A DNA stretch of 64,000 nt from positions 40,828 to 104,827 of the forward strand of contig NZ_BOMN01000100.1 in the NCBI RefSeq assembly GCF_016862215.1, read 5' to 3'. The first letter of the stretch is position 1; the number at the start of each line of letters is the position of its first letter. This document shows positions 7,893 through 15,286 of this stretch, in pieces. A program made the position numbers and the translations under genes. The notes below the pieces were generated by a model that was not told the DNA's origin, ran no database searches, and saw only the letters and a list, made by a program, of their open reading frames with translations. The DNA comes from Winogradskya humida. GTDB taxonomy: Bacteria; Actinomycetota; Actinomycetes; Mycobacteriales; Micromonosporaceae.

Positions 7893-8858
7893 ATGAGCGA
7901 AACCATGGCCGGGTATGCCGGTGGCGACCTGCGCCTGGCGGCGTCCGCAGCGATCCGGGCGCCCTCGTTGCACAATTCGCAGCCGTGGGCGTTCCGGCTG
8001 CGGGACGGCGGGATCGAGGTGCTCGCGGACCGGTCGCGGCAGCTCGCGATCGCGGACAGTGCCGGGTGGGCGGTGCGGCTGGCCTGCGGGGCGGCGACGT
8101 TCAACGCGGGGCTGGCGCTCACGGCGGCGGGCCGGCCCGCGGCGATCGCGCTCCGGGCGTACGGTGAGATGATCGCGAGACTGACCCCCGCGACGCCGCG
8201 GCCGCCCACCTACGGTGAGGTCGATCTTGCCTCGGTGATGGCCCGGCGGATGAGCAACCGGCGGCCTTTCTGGCCGGATCCGGTGCCGTCCGAGCTTCGG
8301 GTACGCCTCATCGAGGCCGCCCGGACCGAGACGGCGTGGCTGGAACTGCTCGTGGGGACAACCGCGCTGACCGCGTTCGGTGAAATCGCGCGCAGTGCGG
8401 ACAGGGTGCTCCGGCGCAACCCCCGCTATCAGGCGGAACTCGCCGGATGGACGTACGTCACCGCGGCCTTCGACGGGGTCCCGGTGAGCGCGGGCGCCCC
8501 ACTGCCCGAGCCCCAGGATCTCCTTCCCCAGCGACCGTACGGAGACCACCGCCGCGCCCCCGGCCGCGACTTCGAACCGGAGCCGCTCGTGGCGATCCTC
8601 GGCACGACCGGCGATCGCCCCGTGGACCAGGTCGCCGCCGGGCAGGCCCTGCAACGCGTCCTGCTCACCGCGGCCGCCGCGGGCCTGGCCACCTCGATGA
8701 TCTCCCAGCCGATCGAGGTCCCGGCCGCCCGCGACCAGCTCCGGCGCTCACTGCGCCGCGACGGTGTCCCGCAGATCGCCCTGCGCATCGGGTACGGCCG
8801 GCCGGGCCGCCCCACGCCCCGGCGCCCACTGGAGGAAGTGCTGCGAACCCCCGGATAA
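7893..8858 (+). CDS. Acg-type nitroreductase family protein
   Basis: A 321-residue FMN-binding protein of the Acg family (Rv2032-like). Supporting motifs are AIRAPSLHNSQPWAF near residue 21 (FMN-phosphate binding region of nitroreductases), RMSNRRPFWPDPVP near residue 120 and GDRPVDQVAAGQALQRVLL near residue 240. Acg proteins have a lid that may sequester flavin and are induced in dormancy in mycobacteria. Here too the gene carries a DevR-like box, which supports a hypoxia or redox-stress role. Catalytic activity on nitro compounds is not shown by the sequence. Confidence 0.85.
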   Translation: MSETMAGYAGGDLRLAASAAIRAPSLHNSQPWAFRLRDGGIEVLADRSRQLAIADSAGWAVRLACGAATFNAGLALTAAGRPAAIALRAYGEMIARLTPATPRPPTYGEVDLASVMARRMSNRRPFWPDPVPSELRVRLIEAARTETAWLELLVGTTALTAFGEIARSADRVLRRNPRYQAELAGWTYVTAAFDGVPVSAGAPLPEPQDLLPQRPYGDHRRAPGRDFEPEPLVAILGTTGDRPVDQVAAGQALQRVLLTAAAAGLATSMISQPIEVPAARDQLRRSLRRDGVPQIALRIGYGRPGRPTPRRPLEEVLRTPG

Positions 8859-8861
8859 CCT

Positions 8862-9224
8862 GTGCGAATGCGCAATGGTTGTGACGCCGGCGACGTGCGC
8901 CGGGTCGCGCTCGGGCTGCCCGGCGTGGCCGAGATGGAGAGCGACGGCTTCGACTTCCGGGTGGGCAACAAGGGATTCGTCTGGTCCTATCCGGAACGGT
9001 TGCCGGGCAAGCCCCGCGTGATCCGCACGGACGTCGCGGTGCTCTATGTCGGCGACGAGGCGGAGAAACAGGCATTGCTGCTCGGCGAGCCCGACCTGTT
9101 CTTCACCACGCCCGGCTACGGCGGCCTGCCGCTGGTGATGCTGCGGCTGGCGAAGGTGGACGTGGAACGCCTCACGGAGTTGATCACCGACGCCTGGCAG
9201 ATGCGCGGTAGTGGGGACCTTTGA
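8862..9224 (+). CDS. MmcQ/YjbR family DNA-binding-like protein
   Basis: A 118-120 residue protein starting at GTG 8862 or ATG 8868. The pattern VRRVALGLPGVAEM, then FVWSYPER and a C-terminal VDVERLTELITDAW, is that of the MmcQ/YjbR (DUF419) family. These have a double-wing fold related to the CyaY/MotA-C group and are often annotated as DNA-binding, without proven function. It lies 3 bp after the nitroreductase stop and so is probably cotranscribed. Confidence 0.8.
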   Translation: MRMRNGCDAGDVRRVALGLPGVAEMESDGFDFRVGNKGFVWSYPERLPGKPRVIRTDVAVLYVGDEAEKQALLLGEPDLFFTTPGYGGLPLVMLRLAKVDVERLTELITDAWQMRGSGDL

Positions 9225-9271
9225 GTCGCGCAGGGGTTGCGGTCGGGGGCGGGCAGGGCCAGCGTGGTGGC

Positions 9272-9805
9272 ATGTGGCCGATGCCGGAAGCCGAGTGCTG
9301 GTTGCATCCCGCGGTGCGGGTCCGGGCGTCGGCGATCGCGGGTGAGGGGCTCTTCGCCGCCGACGACATCCCGGCCGGCACCGCGCTCTCCCGGCTCGGC
9401 GGCCGCCTCGTCACGGGCCAGGAGCTGCAGCAGTTACTGACGGAGTCGACAACCTACGTGGACACCATCACGGTCTTCGACGACTCCCACCTGGTCCTCC
9501 CACCCGCGCAGCCCAACGGCAAGGGCAACCACAGCTGCGACCCCAACCTGTGGTGGGACGAGCCCTACACCCTCGTCACCCGCCGAGCCGTCCACGCCGG
9601 CGAGGAACTCACCAACGACTACGCCACCAGCACCGCCGACCACGACTTCACCATGGTCTGCCGCTGCCCGGCGATGACCTGCCGCGACCTGATCACCGGC
9701 GACGACTGGCACCGCCCCGACCTGCGCGAACGCTACGGCAACCACTGGGTCCCCGCCCTGCTGCACCGCATCGACCTCGACCCCGGCAAGAAGAAGAGGC
9801 GCTGA
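9272..9805 (+). CDS. SET domain protein (lysine methyltransferase-like)
   Basis: 177 residues from ATG 9272; a TTG at 9221 would add a glycine-rich leader that looks non-coding. SET signatures are complete: SAIAGEGLFAADDIPAG (SET-N), NHSCDPN near residue 90 (SAM and active site), ELTNDYATS near residue 113 (catalytic Tyr), and a post-SET cysteine cluster CRCPAMTC. The protein ends in a lysine/arginine tail. Free-standing bacterial SET proteins are predicted to use SAM to methylate protein lysines; the target is unknown. A weak GGGACCTTT box lies 40 bp upstream. Confidence 0.82.
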   Translation: MWPMPEAECWLHPAVRVRASAIAGEGLFAADDIPAGTALSRLGGRLVTGQELQQLLTESTTYVDTITVFDDSHLVLPPAQPNGKGNHSCDPNLWWDEPYTLVTRRAVHAGEELTNDYATSTADHDFTMVCRCPAMTCRDLITGDDWHRPDLRERYGNHWVPALLHRIDLDPGKKKRR

Positions 9806-9868
9806 CAGCGACGGCGGCAGGGCCTCTTGTCGTCGGCCCCGTCGGTGTCGTCACGTTCCGTCACCTCG

Positions 9869-10287
9869 GCCAGAACGTATATGTTGTATGCCGAGACATG
9901 ATTGCCGAGCGCTTGACAGCCAGCACCTCCGGAAATTGCGGCATGCAGGCCTCCCGCACACTTTTCTGCGACATCTGCGTCGTGCCCAATAGTCGATGAT
10001 TGTGTCACGCGGTGGACAACACAGAGTGTCACCGTGGTGGGTCGTGCGCTGAATCCCGATATGCCTTTTCGAAGCGGAGAACCCGAAGGACAGCGGAATT
10101 CCCCATGCCAAACCGCGGCGCGCGGTGACACCGTGTAGTGCCTTCGCGGAAGCCAGCCGAAGACCGCCCGACACGAGCTCAGATGTGCACTTTCATTGCA
10201 TCGAAACCCTTAGTAGCGCAGTAAATGCGAGCGCCCGCTGTCAAGCACACGGCAATCATGTCCGAGCACCTGACACATACGTCTGGC
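9869..10287. repeat. Gene-free stretch with a long-arm inverted repeat
   Basis: Positions 9806-10440 hold no convincing gene and are less GC-rich than the surroundings. Two arms of about 53 bp (9869-9921 and 10235-10287) are inverted copies. Identical blocks include CATGATTGCCG against CGGCAATCATG and GCTTGACAGC against GCTGTCAAGC, plus matching GCCAG and CGTAT ends. The arms face each other across about 313 bp. Each contains TTGACA pointing inward, but no canonical -10 follows at 17 bp. It may be a small non-autonomous mobile element, a pair of facing regulatory elements or a remnant. No terminal duplication was seen. Confidence 0.6.
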
Positions 10288-10440
10288 TTAGGGGACTGAC
10301 GGTGACAACCGTGGCTGCCAGGTCCGGGCCGATCACCCGGTCGCGGGCATCCAGGGCCCATTTCGTGGACCTGCTCGGCCAGTCAGGCGCCGGCTCAGAA
10401 CCGGCGGCCGATCGTGCGTTCCGAGCAGGAGTGCAGAGCT

Positions 10441-11259
10441 CTAACTCAGGAATGATCGGGCGCCGCGCAGGCGGGTGGCCAGCCGGGATTGGGACAGGGC
10501 ACAGTCGAGGCGTACGTCCAGGGCGCCCGGGAGGCCCGAAGCCGCGCGCAGGCCGGTGGGCAGGGCCGTTTCGTCGAGGCCGTCGCGACGGGCGATCAGC
10601 ACTCCGAGCTCGTGGCGGCTGATCGCGTCGGCACCGGCGAGGTGGTGCATCCCGGAGTACGCCGACCGTGCCAGCTCCAGCAACGCCCCCGCCAGATCCC
10701 CGACATGCACCGGGCACCGCACGTCATCGGTGAACAGCACGCCCTCACGCGCCCCCGAGGCAAGCCCGTGCACGGCGATCTCCTGAGGCGACTCCCCGCC
10801 GCCGATGATCAATGAGGTGCGGGCGATGACGGCTGCCGGGGCCAGGCCGCGCACGGCGGTTTCGGCTGCGGCCTTGGCGGCTCCGTACGGTGTGACCGGG
10901 TCCGGCGTACACGTCTCGTCATAGCGGGGTGCCCGTCCGGAGAAGACCGCGTCGCTGGAGACGTGCACAAGTCGCGCGCCGGCACGCACCGCGGCGTCGG
11001 CGACGTGCATGCCGCCGTCCGCGGTGGTCGCCCAGTCCGTCTGCAGATAAGCGGCGTTGATGACCACCTGCGGCCGTACCCGCTCGACCAGTGCCACCGT
11101 CGCGGCCCGGTGTCTGATGTCGAGCCCGTGCCATTCGACGCCGGGGATCTCCCGCGGCCCGCTGTGGAACGACGCCGTGACCCGGTCCCCCGCGAGCTGC
11201 GCCTGCCGGGCGACCTCCCTGCCGAGAAATCCGCTGCCGCCCACCACCAGAAGATCCAT
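10441..11259 (-). CDS. NAD(P)-dependent sugar-nucleotide reductase, RmlD-like
   Basis: 272 residues from ATG 11259; a GTG at 11280 that overlaps the upstream stop is an alternative start. It is an extended short-chain dehydrogenase: N-terminal VVGGSGFLGREVARQA binds the dinucleotide, INAAYLQTDWA follows, VHVSSDAVFSG carries the catalytic Ser/Thr region and TPYGAAKAAAE supplies YxxxK. The overall layout resembles dTDP-4-dehydrorhamnose reductase, but no rhamnose genes are nearby, so the substrate is left open. Confidence 0.8.
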   Translation of the reverse strand: MDLLVVGGSGFLGREVARQAQLAGDRVTASFHSGPREIPGVEWHGLDIRHRAATVALVERVRPQVVINAAYLQTDWATTADGGMHVADAAVRAGARLVHVSSDAVFSGRAPRYDETCTPDPVTPYGAAKAAAETAVRGLAPAAVIARTSLIIGGGESPQEIAVHGLASGAREGVLFTDDVRCPVHVGDLAGALLELARSAYSGMHHLAGADAISRHELGVLIARRDGLDETALPTGLRAASGLPGALDVRLDCALSQSRLATRLRGARSFLS

Positions 11260-11276
11260 CCGATGACGGTACGCAC

Positions 11277-12116
11277 TCACGACAACCGTGACACCAGAAC
11301 GTCAGCGGCCGGGCACGCCGTCTCCCGGGTCGCCTCGACGACATGACTCGTCCCGGGGTTCGGGGCGCCGAGCGTGAGCGCGATGTCCAGCAGGTCCCGG
11401 GCAGCCTCGGAGAACGCGGCGGGGAGGAACGTGAAGGCGTCGCCGCCCTCGTCCAGGATGTCCACCGCGGCCTCGAACGCGGGTTCCAGGGTGACGCCGC
11501 TGTCGCGGAGCATCCGGCCGCCCTGGTTGCTCGCCACATATTGTGGATGCAGCGCGCGGCCGCGGCTCGTGATCTGCGCGTCGAAGCTCAGGACGGCGAG
11601 GAGCACCGCGCTGCTCTGCACGACGGAATGCCCGAGCCGTACGGCCTGGCGTTTGCTCTCGTACTCGATCAGCGGCACGATCATCCCGCCGTCGCGGTCC
11701 AGCATCCGCCGTGCCAGTGTCCGCCGAGGACCGTGCCCGCCCAGCGCCCCGATCGAGGACAGCGCTCCGATCAGCGGCGCGGCCGGCCGGGTGTCCGACG
11801 ACCGCCAGCCCGACCCCCAGGGCAGCGACGAACCCGTCCACCACGACCGCAGCAGCCGCGTCCCGAGCACCGCCCCGCCGGCCGCCCGCCCGGCCCGGTC
11901 CAGCGCCACGGACAGCGAGTCACCCCACTGCGGTCCCGCGTCGAGCCCGCGCGCGGTGAGCACCCGCCACCGCACCTCGCGCAGATCCGGATCGTAGAGG
12001 CCACCAGCCACCGCGGGGACATCACCGGCCGGCACGACGGGCGCGCCGGCGTCGACCGCTCGTTCGTACGCGGATCGCAGGTTCAGAACCGCACGTTCGC
12101 TCAGCGCCGGGATCAT
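11277..12116 (-). CDS. Hypothetical 279-residue protein
   Basis: A full-length open frame with strong G/C third positions; its stop overlaps the GTG alternative start of the RmlD-like gene, so the two are probably cotranscribed. It begins MIPALSERAVLNLRSAYERA and has a mid-protein hydrophobic stretch (VVQSSAVLLAVLSFDAQI), but no signal peptide or clear transmembrane architecture. No known family was recognised. The partner enzyme hints at a role in sugar or small-molecule metabolism; this is only context. Confidence 0.65.
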   Translation of the reverse strand: MIPALSERAVLNLRSAYERAVDAGAPVVPAGDVPAVAGGLYDPDLREVRWRVLTARGLDAGPQWGDSLSVALDRAGRAAGGAVLGTRLLRSWWTGSSLPWGSGWRSSDTRPAAPLIGALSSIGALGGHGPRRTLARRMLDRDGGMIVPLIEYESKRQAVRLGHSVVQSSAVLLAVLSFDAQITSRGRALHPQYVASNQGGRMLRDSGVTLEPAFEAAVDILDEGGDAFTFLPAAFSEAARDLLDIALTLGAPNPGTSHVVEATRETACPAADVLVSRLS

Positions 12117-12176
12117 CAGGAAACTCTCAGCCTCCAGAACGTTGCAGCTTCAACCGTCGGGGGAAAGAGTGGAACC

Positions 12177-12407
12177 ATGCCGACGACCGTGAAGCGCCTC
12201 GCCATCGGGCTCACCTCCCTCACCGCCATCGTCGCGGGCTTCGGCATCGCGGCCACCCCACCGGGCTCCCTCGCCGCCGTCCCGTCGAGCAGCACCACGG
12301 CCACCGCGCCGAGCACCGCCGCCGCCATGACAGAGACCGAGCCTGACCCATCGACAAACCTGACGATCCGGCTGGAACCGCTCACCTCCACGGCGAAGGA
12401 CTGCTGA
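12177..12407 (+). CDS. Small secreted protein, 76 residues
   Basis: ATG 12177 follows a GGGGGAAAGAG ribosome-binding region. The N-terminus MPTTVKRLAIGLTSLTAIVAG is a typical signal peptide with a likely cleavage after the alanine-rich LAA near residue 34. The mature part is about 40 residues, rich in Thr/Ser/Ala and acidic residues, ending in a single Cys. No family is recognised. The gene's last ten bases, including the stop, start a tandem repeat that runs to the convergent MarR gene. Confidence 0.55.
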   Translation: MPTTVKRLAIGLTSLTAIVAGFGIAATPPGSLAAVPSSSTTATAPSTAAAMTETEPDPSTNLTIRLEPLTSTAKDC

Positions 12408-12437
12408 GCGAGGGACTGCTGAGTGAAGGACTGCTAG
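12398..12437 (+). repeat. 15-bp tandem repeat carrying stop codons of both convergent genes
   Basis: The unit GGACTGCTGAGYGAA occurs at 12398, 12413 and 12428 (last copy partial, GGACTGCTAG). The first copy contains the TGA of the small secreted protein. The last copy contains the TAG of the MarR gene on the opposite strand (12434-12436). The repeat therefore fills the whole space between two convergent genes. Confidence 0.85.
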
Positions 12438-12916
12438 CCGCGCACGTCGTCGTGGTGCGCCCGGAGCGCATCGTCCATCCCGGCCAGAAACCGCTGCACG
12501 GTCGCCAGTTCGTCGTCGGTGAAATCCTTCATGACCTGATCGGTACGCTGCCCGAGCGGCCCGAAGAACGTCCGCGCGAGCGCCATCCCCGGCTCCCCGT
12601 AGCGAAGATGCACCACCCGCCGGTCACTGCTCTCCCGGCTGCGGCGCAGATGCCCGGCCCGCTCGAGCCGGTCGATCGCGGCGGTGGTCGCGCCGGACGA
12701 GAGCCCCAGCTCCTCCCCCAGCCGCCCCGGTGTCAGCGGATCGCCGCGGCCCTCGCCGTGCATGACCGCGATCAGCGCCTGCAGATCCGTGTGGTGCAAA
12801 CCGTTGCGCTGCGCGAATGCCTGCCCGACGTGCTGGGCGCGGACGCTGTAGGAGCGCAGGAGGTTGACGATTTCCTCGCGGAGGAGGTCCCGCTTCGTCT
12901 CTCGCGCCCGGTACAC
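12434..12916 (-). CDS. MarR family transcriptional regulator
   Basis: About 160 residues from GTG 12916; longer open frames run antisense into the transporter gene and are rejected. The winged-helix region is LGEELGLSSGATTAAIDRLE followed by the wing SSDRRVVHLRY. It is divergent from an MMPL transporter gene with an 80-bp gap holding nested palindromes. The inference is a local repressor of the exporter. Its stop codon is inside the 15-bp repeat at 12398-12437. Confidence 0.85.
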   Translation of the reverse strand: MYRARETKRDLLREEIVNLLRSYSVRAQHVGQAFAQRNGLHHTDLQALIAVMHGEGRGDPLTPGRLGEELGLSSGATTAAIDRLERAGHLRRSRESSDRRVVHLRYGEPGMALARTFFGPLGQRTDQVMKDFTDDELATVQRFLAGMDDALRAHHDDVRG

Positions 12917-12951
12917 GTACCCCAGTGTTGCAGATTGTGGTCCGCTCAGTA

Positions 12952-12987
12952 AGACTCTCGATGGTCGAGATACTTTGCCATCGAGAG
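12952..12987. promoter_or_regulatory. MarR operator candidate with nested palindromes
   Basis: TCTCGA-TGG-TCGAGA (12956-12970) is a perfect inverted repeat, extended outward by AAG and CTT. CTCTCGATGG (12955-12964) also pairs with CCATCGAGAG (12978-12987), a 10-bp perfect inverted repeat. The second arm overlaps the GAGAGGA ribosome-binding site of the transporter. Bound repressor could block both transcription and ribosome access. Confidence 0.65.
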
Positions 12988-12995
12988 GATTTGTC

Positions 12996-15008
12996 GTGTT
13001 GCGAACCCTGACCGGACGGCTGACGGCCTGGCTGGTGCTGGCCGTCGCCCTGCTCGCGGCGGGGGCGGTGCTCGGCTTCTCCGGCTCGGTCCGCACCTCG
13101 AACGACCCCACCGCGGTCCTGCCCGGCGGCGCCGAGTCGACCCGGGTCGCCGCGATCGAGCGGCAGCTGCCCTCGGGGCAGAGCAATCCCGCGCTGATCG
13201 TCTACAGCCGCGACGGCGGCGCCCTGACCGCCGCCGACCAGGCGAAGATCGCCGCTGACGCCACGGCGCTCCAGGGACAGCCGGTCTACTCGCAGAACAA
13301 GGACGCGGCCCTGGTCGCCGTGGACCTGCCCGCGAACCTGCCGGCCGACGAGCTCATCGACCGGGTCGCGCAGTTGCGGGCGAGTGCCGCGCAGGGGCTG
13401 CCGGACGGCCTGACCGCGCAGGTGACCGGGGGTGCGGGCTTCGCGGCCGACATCGCCGACAGTTTCACGGGCGCCAACACGAACCTGCTCCTCGTCACGG
13501 TTGTCGTGGTGGCGGTGCTGCTGCTCGTCACGTACCGGAGCCCGCTTCTCTGGCTTGTGCCCCTGATCGTGGTCGGCGTCGCCGACCGGGTGGCCAGTGG
13601 CCTGATCGCCGTGCTCTCGCGGCACACGGACCTGACCGTGGGTGACTCGACCGTCGGCATCGTCACCGTCCTGGTGTTCGGCGCGGGAACCGACTACGCG
13701 CTGTTGCTCATCTCCCGTTACCGCGAGGAGTTGCACCTGCACGAGGACCGCCGCGAGGCGATGCGCCGGGCCCTGCGCGGCGCCGGGCCGGCCGTGATCG
13801 CCAGCGCAGCGACCGTCGTGCTCAGCCTGCTGACCCTGCTGCTGGCCAGCCTCGGTGACACGGTCGCACTCGGCGTCACCGCGGCGCTCGGCATCGGCGT
13901 GGCCGCGCTCTTCGCCCTGGTCGTGCTCCCGCCCGCGCTGGTGGTCTGCGGCCGCGGCCTGTTCTGGCCGTTCATCCCCCGCGTCGGCGACGAGCTCAGA
14001 CACGGTCTGTGGTCGAGGGTCGGTAACGCTGTGGCACGGCGCCCCGGGCTGGTCACCGTCGTGTCCATCGTGATCCTCGGCGCGCTCTCCGCGGGCATCC
14101 CCGGCACCCAGCTCGGCCTGTCGCAGACCGAGCAGTTCCGGGTCAAGGCCGAGTCCGTCGAGGGTCTCGACACGCTGAGCCGCTCGTTCCCCGCCGGCGC
14201 CGCGGACCCGGCCGTCGTGCTCACCGACCCCGCGCACGCCCAGGAGGTCCTCGCCGCCGTCACCGCGACCGCGGGCGTCGCCCAGGCCAGGATCGCCGAG
14301 CAGACCGCCACGGTGGTCCGGATCGCCGCGACCCTCACGGCCGCACCCGACACCCCCGAAAGCTACGAATCCATCCGTACGCTCAGAGCGGACCTCCCCG
14401 CCGGTGCGCTCGTCGGTGGCAGCGTGGCGACCGCGCTCGACAAACGGGACGCGTCACGCCACGACCTCAAGGTCATCGTCCCGGTCATCCTGCTCATCGT
14501 GCTGCTGGTCCTCGGCGTGCTGCTGCGCGCGGCGGTCGCGGCGGTGCTGCTCATCGTCACCGTGATCGCGAGTTTCGGGGCAGCGCTGGGCGCCGGATCG
14601 CTGCTTTTCCGCACCGTTCTCGGATATCCGGGACTCGACAACCAGGTCCCGCTGTACTCGTTCCTGTTCCTCGTCGCGCTCGGCGTCGACTACAACATCT
14701 TCCTGGTGACAAGAGCCAGAGAAGAAGCCGCCCATCGGGGTACGCGCGACGGAATGGTGCACGCCCTGGCCGCCACCGGTGCGGTGATCACGAGTGCGGG
14801 CATCCTGCTGGCCGCGGTCTTCGGGGTGCTCGGGGTGCTGCCGATCATCACGCTCACCCAGATCGGCGTCATCGTCGGGGTGGGTGTGCTGCTCGATACG
14901 CTGCTCGTGCGTACGGTGCTGGTCCCGGCCCTGGCCACCCTCCTGGGTGACCGGTTCTGGTGGCCCGCGCGCCCCGCGGCCCTTGCCGGAACCCCCTCCG
15001 ATGACTGA
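12996..15008 (+). CDS. MMPL/RND family transporter
   Basis: 670 residues from GTG 12996, preceded by GAGAGGA at 12983-12989; upstream in-frame codons lie in the operator. It has the two-fold RND layout: TM1 (LTAWLVLAVALLAAGAVLG), an extracytoplasmic loop, a block of five or six segments, then the repeat. The conserved Asp-Tyr pairs of MMPL proteins are present: GTDYALLLISRYREEL near residue 230 and GVDYNIFLVTRAREEA near residue 563. Such proton-driven proteins export lipids or drugs across the membrane. The adjacent MarR gene suggests ligand-induced efflux. Confidence 0.92.
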   Translation: MLRTLTGRLTAWLVLAVALLAAGAVLGFSGSVRTSNDPTAVLPGGAESTRVAAIERQLPSGQSNPALIVYSRDGGALTAADQAKIAADATALQGQPVYSQNKDAALVAVDLPANLPADELIDRVAQLRASAAQGLPDGLTAQVTGGAGFAADIADSFTGANTNLLLVTVVVVAVLLLVTYRSPLLWLVPLIVVGVADRVASGLIAVLSRHTDLTVGDSTVGIVTVLVFGAGTDYALLLISRYREELHLHEDRREAMRRALRGAGPAVIASAATVVLSLLTLLLASLGDTVALGVTAALGIGVAALFALVVLPPALVVCGRGLFWPFIPRVGDELRHGLWSRVGNAVARRPGLVTVVSIVILGALSAGIPGTQLGLSQTEQFRVKAESVEGLDTLSRSFPAGAADPAVVLTDPAHAQEVLAAVTATAGVAQARIAEQTATVVRIAATLTAAPDTPESYESIRTLRADLPAGALVGGSVATALDKRDASRHDLKVIVPVILLIVLLVLGVLLRAAVAAVLLIVTVIASFGAALGAGSLLFRTVLGYPGLDNQVPLYSFLFLVALGVDYNIFLVTRAREEAAHRGTRDGMVHALAATGAVITSAGILLAAVFGVLGVLPIITLTQIGVIVGVGVLLDTLLVRTVLVPALATLLGDRFWWPARPAALAGTPSDD

Positions 15009-15134
15009 TGCTGATCACCCTCGCGTGCGCATCCCGCGAGAAAAAGTTCGCCCGGCGTTGAACCCTTCGGATCAGCCGAACGGATGATGCCCGCGGGTCG
15101 GGCGGGCTCACATATTTCTTCTTTAATTTACGCC

Positions 15135-15286
15135 TAAGAATGCATAAAGGTTCTGGCGTGAAATGGCTTTCCGGCTCCCGGACCCTTACCGTTCGGGAGC
15201 CAGCTCATATGGGGCCCGTAAGGGCGTCAGCAATCCTGGAAAAGGTTGCTGACGATGAGCGAAAGACTACAGAAGAGGTATCACCC
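15135..15286 (+). ncRNA. Structured 5' leader: H-type pseudoknot plus hairpin
   Basis: A likely -10 element (TAAGAAT, 15135-15141) precedes a leader of about 140 nt. GGCTCCCG (15173-15180) pairs perfectly with CGGGAGCC (15194-15201). The 13-nt loop contains CCCTTAC (15183-15189), which pairs with GTAAGGG (15218-15224). That gives an H-type pseudoknot with 2-, 4- and 16-nt connecting loops. Directly after it, CGTCAGCAA (15225-15233) pairs with TTGCTGACG (15246-15254). AGAAGAGG at 15271-15278 is the ribosome-binding site. It does not match the c-di-AMP, c-di-GMP, SAM-IV or fluoride riboswitch cores as I know them. A regulatory or thermosensing role is inference. Confidence 0.5.

Noticed and set aside
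9733..10622. Overlapping frames encoding similar peptides (GNHVSAYNIYV and GNHVRAPDTYV)
   Set aside because: The similarity comes from the nucleotide inverted repeat; neither frame has coding-like codon use or a start site.
12398..12437. CRISPR array at any of the tandem repeats
   Set aside because: All arrays lack unique spacers between repeats; units are directly abutting and no cas gene is present.
12624..14237. Minus-strand open frame of 537 residues opposite the MMPL gene
   Set aside because: Shadow of the transporter gene; its only family-like end is a frame-shifted reading of the MarR gene.
15148..15286. Known c-di-AMP (ydaO), c-di-GMP or fluoride riboswitch in the leader
   Set aside because: The conserved core strings of those classes, as I know them, are missing; only a short GTCAGC string recalls ydaO.
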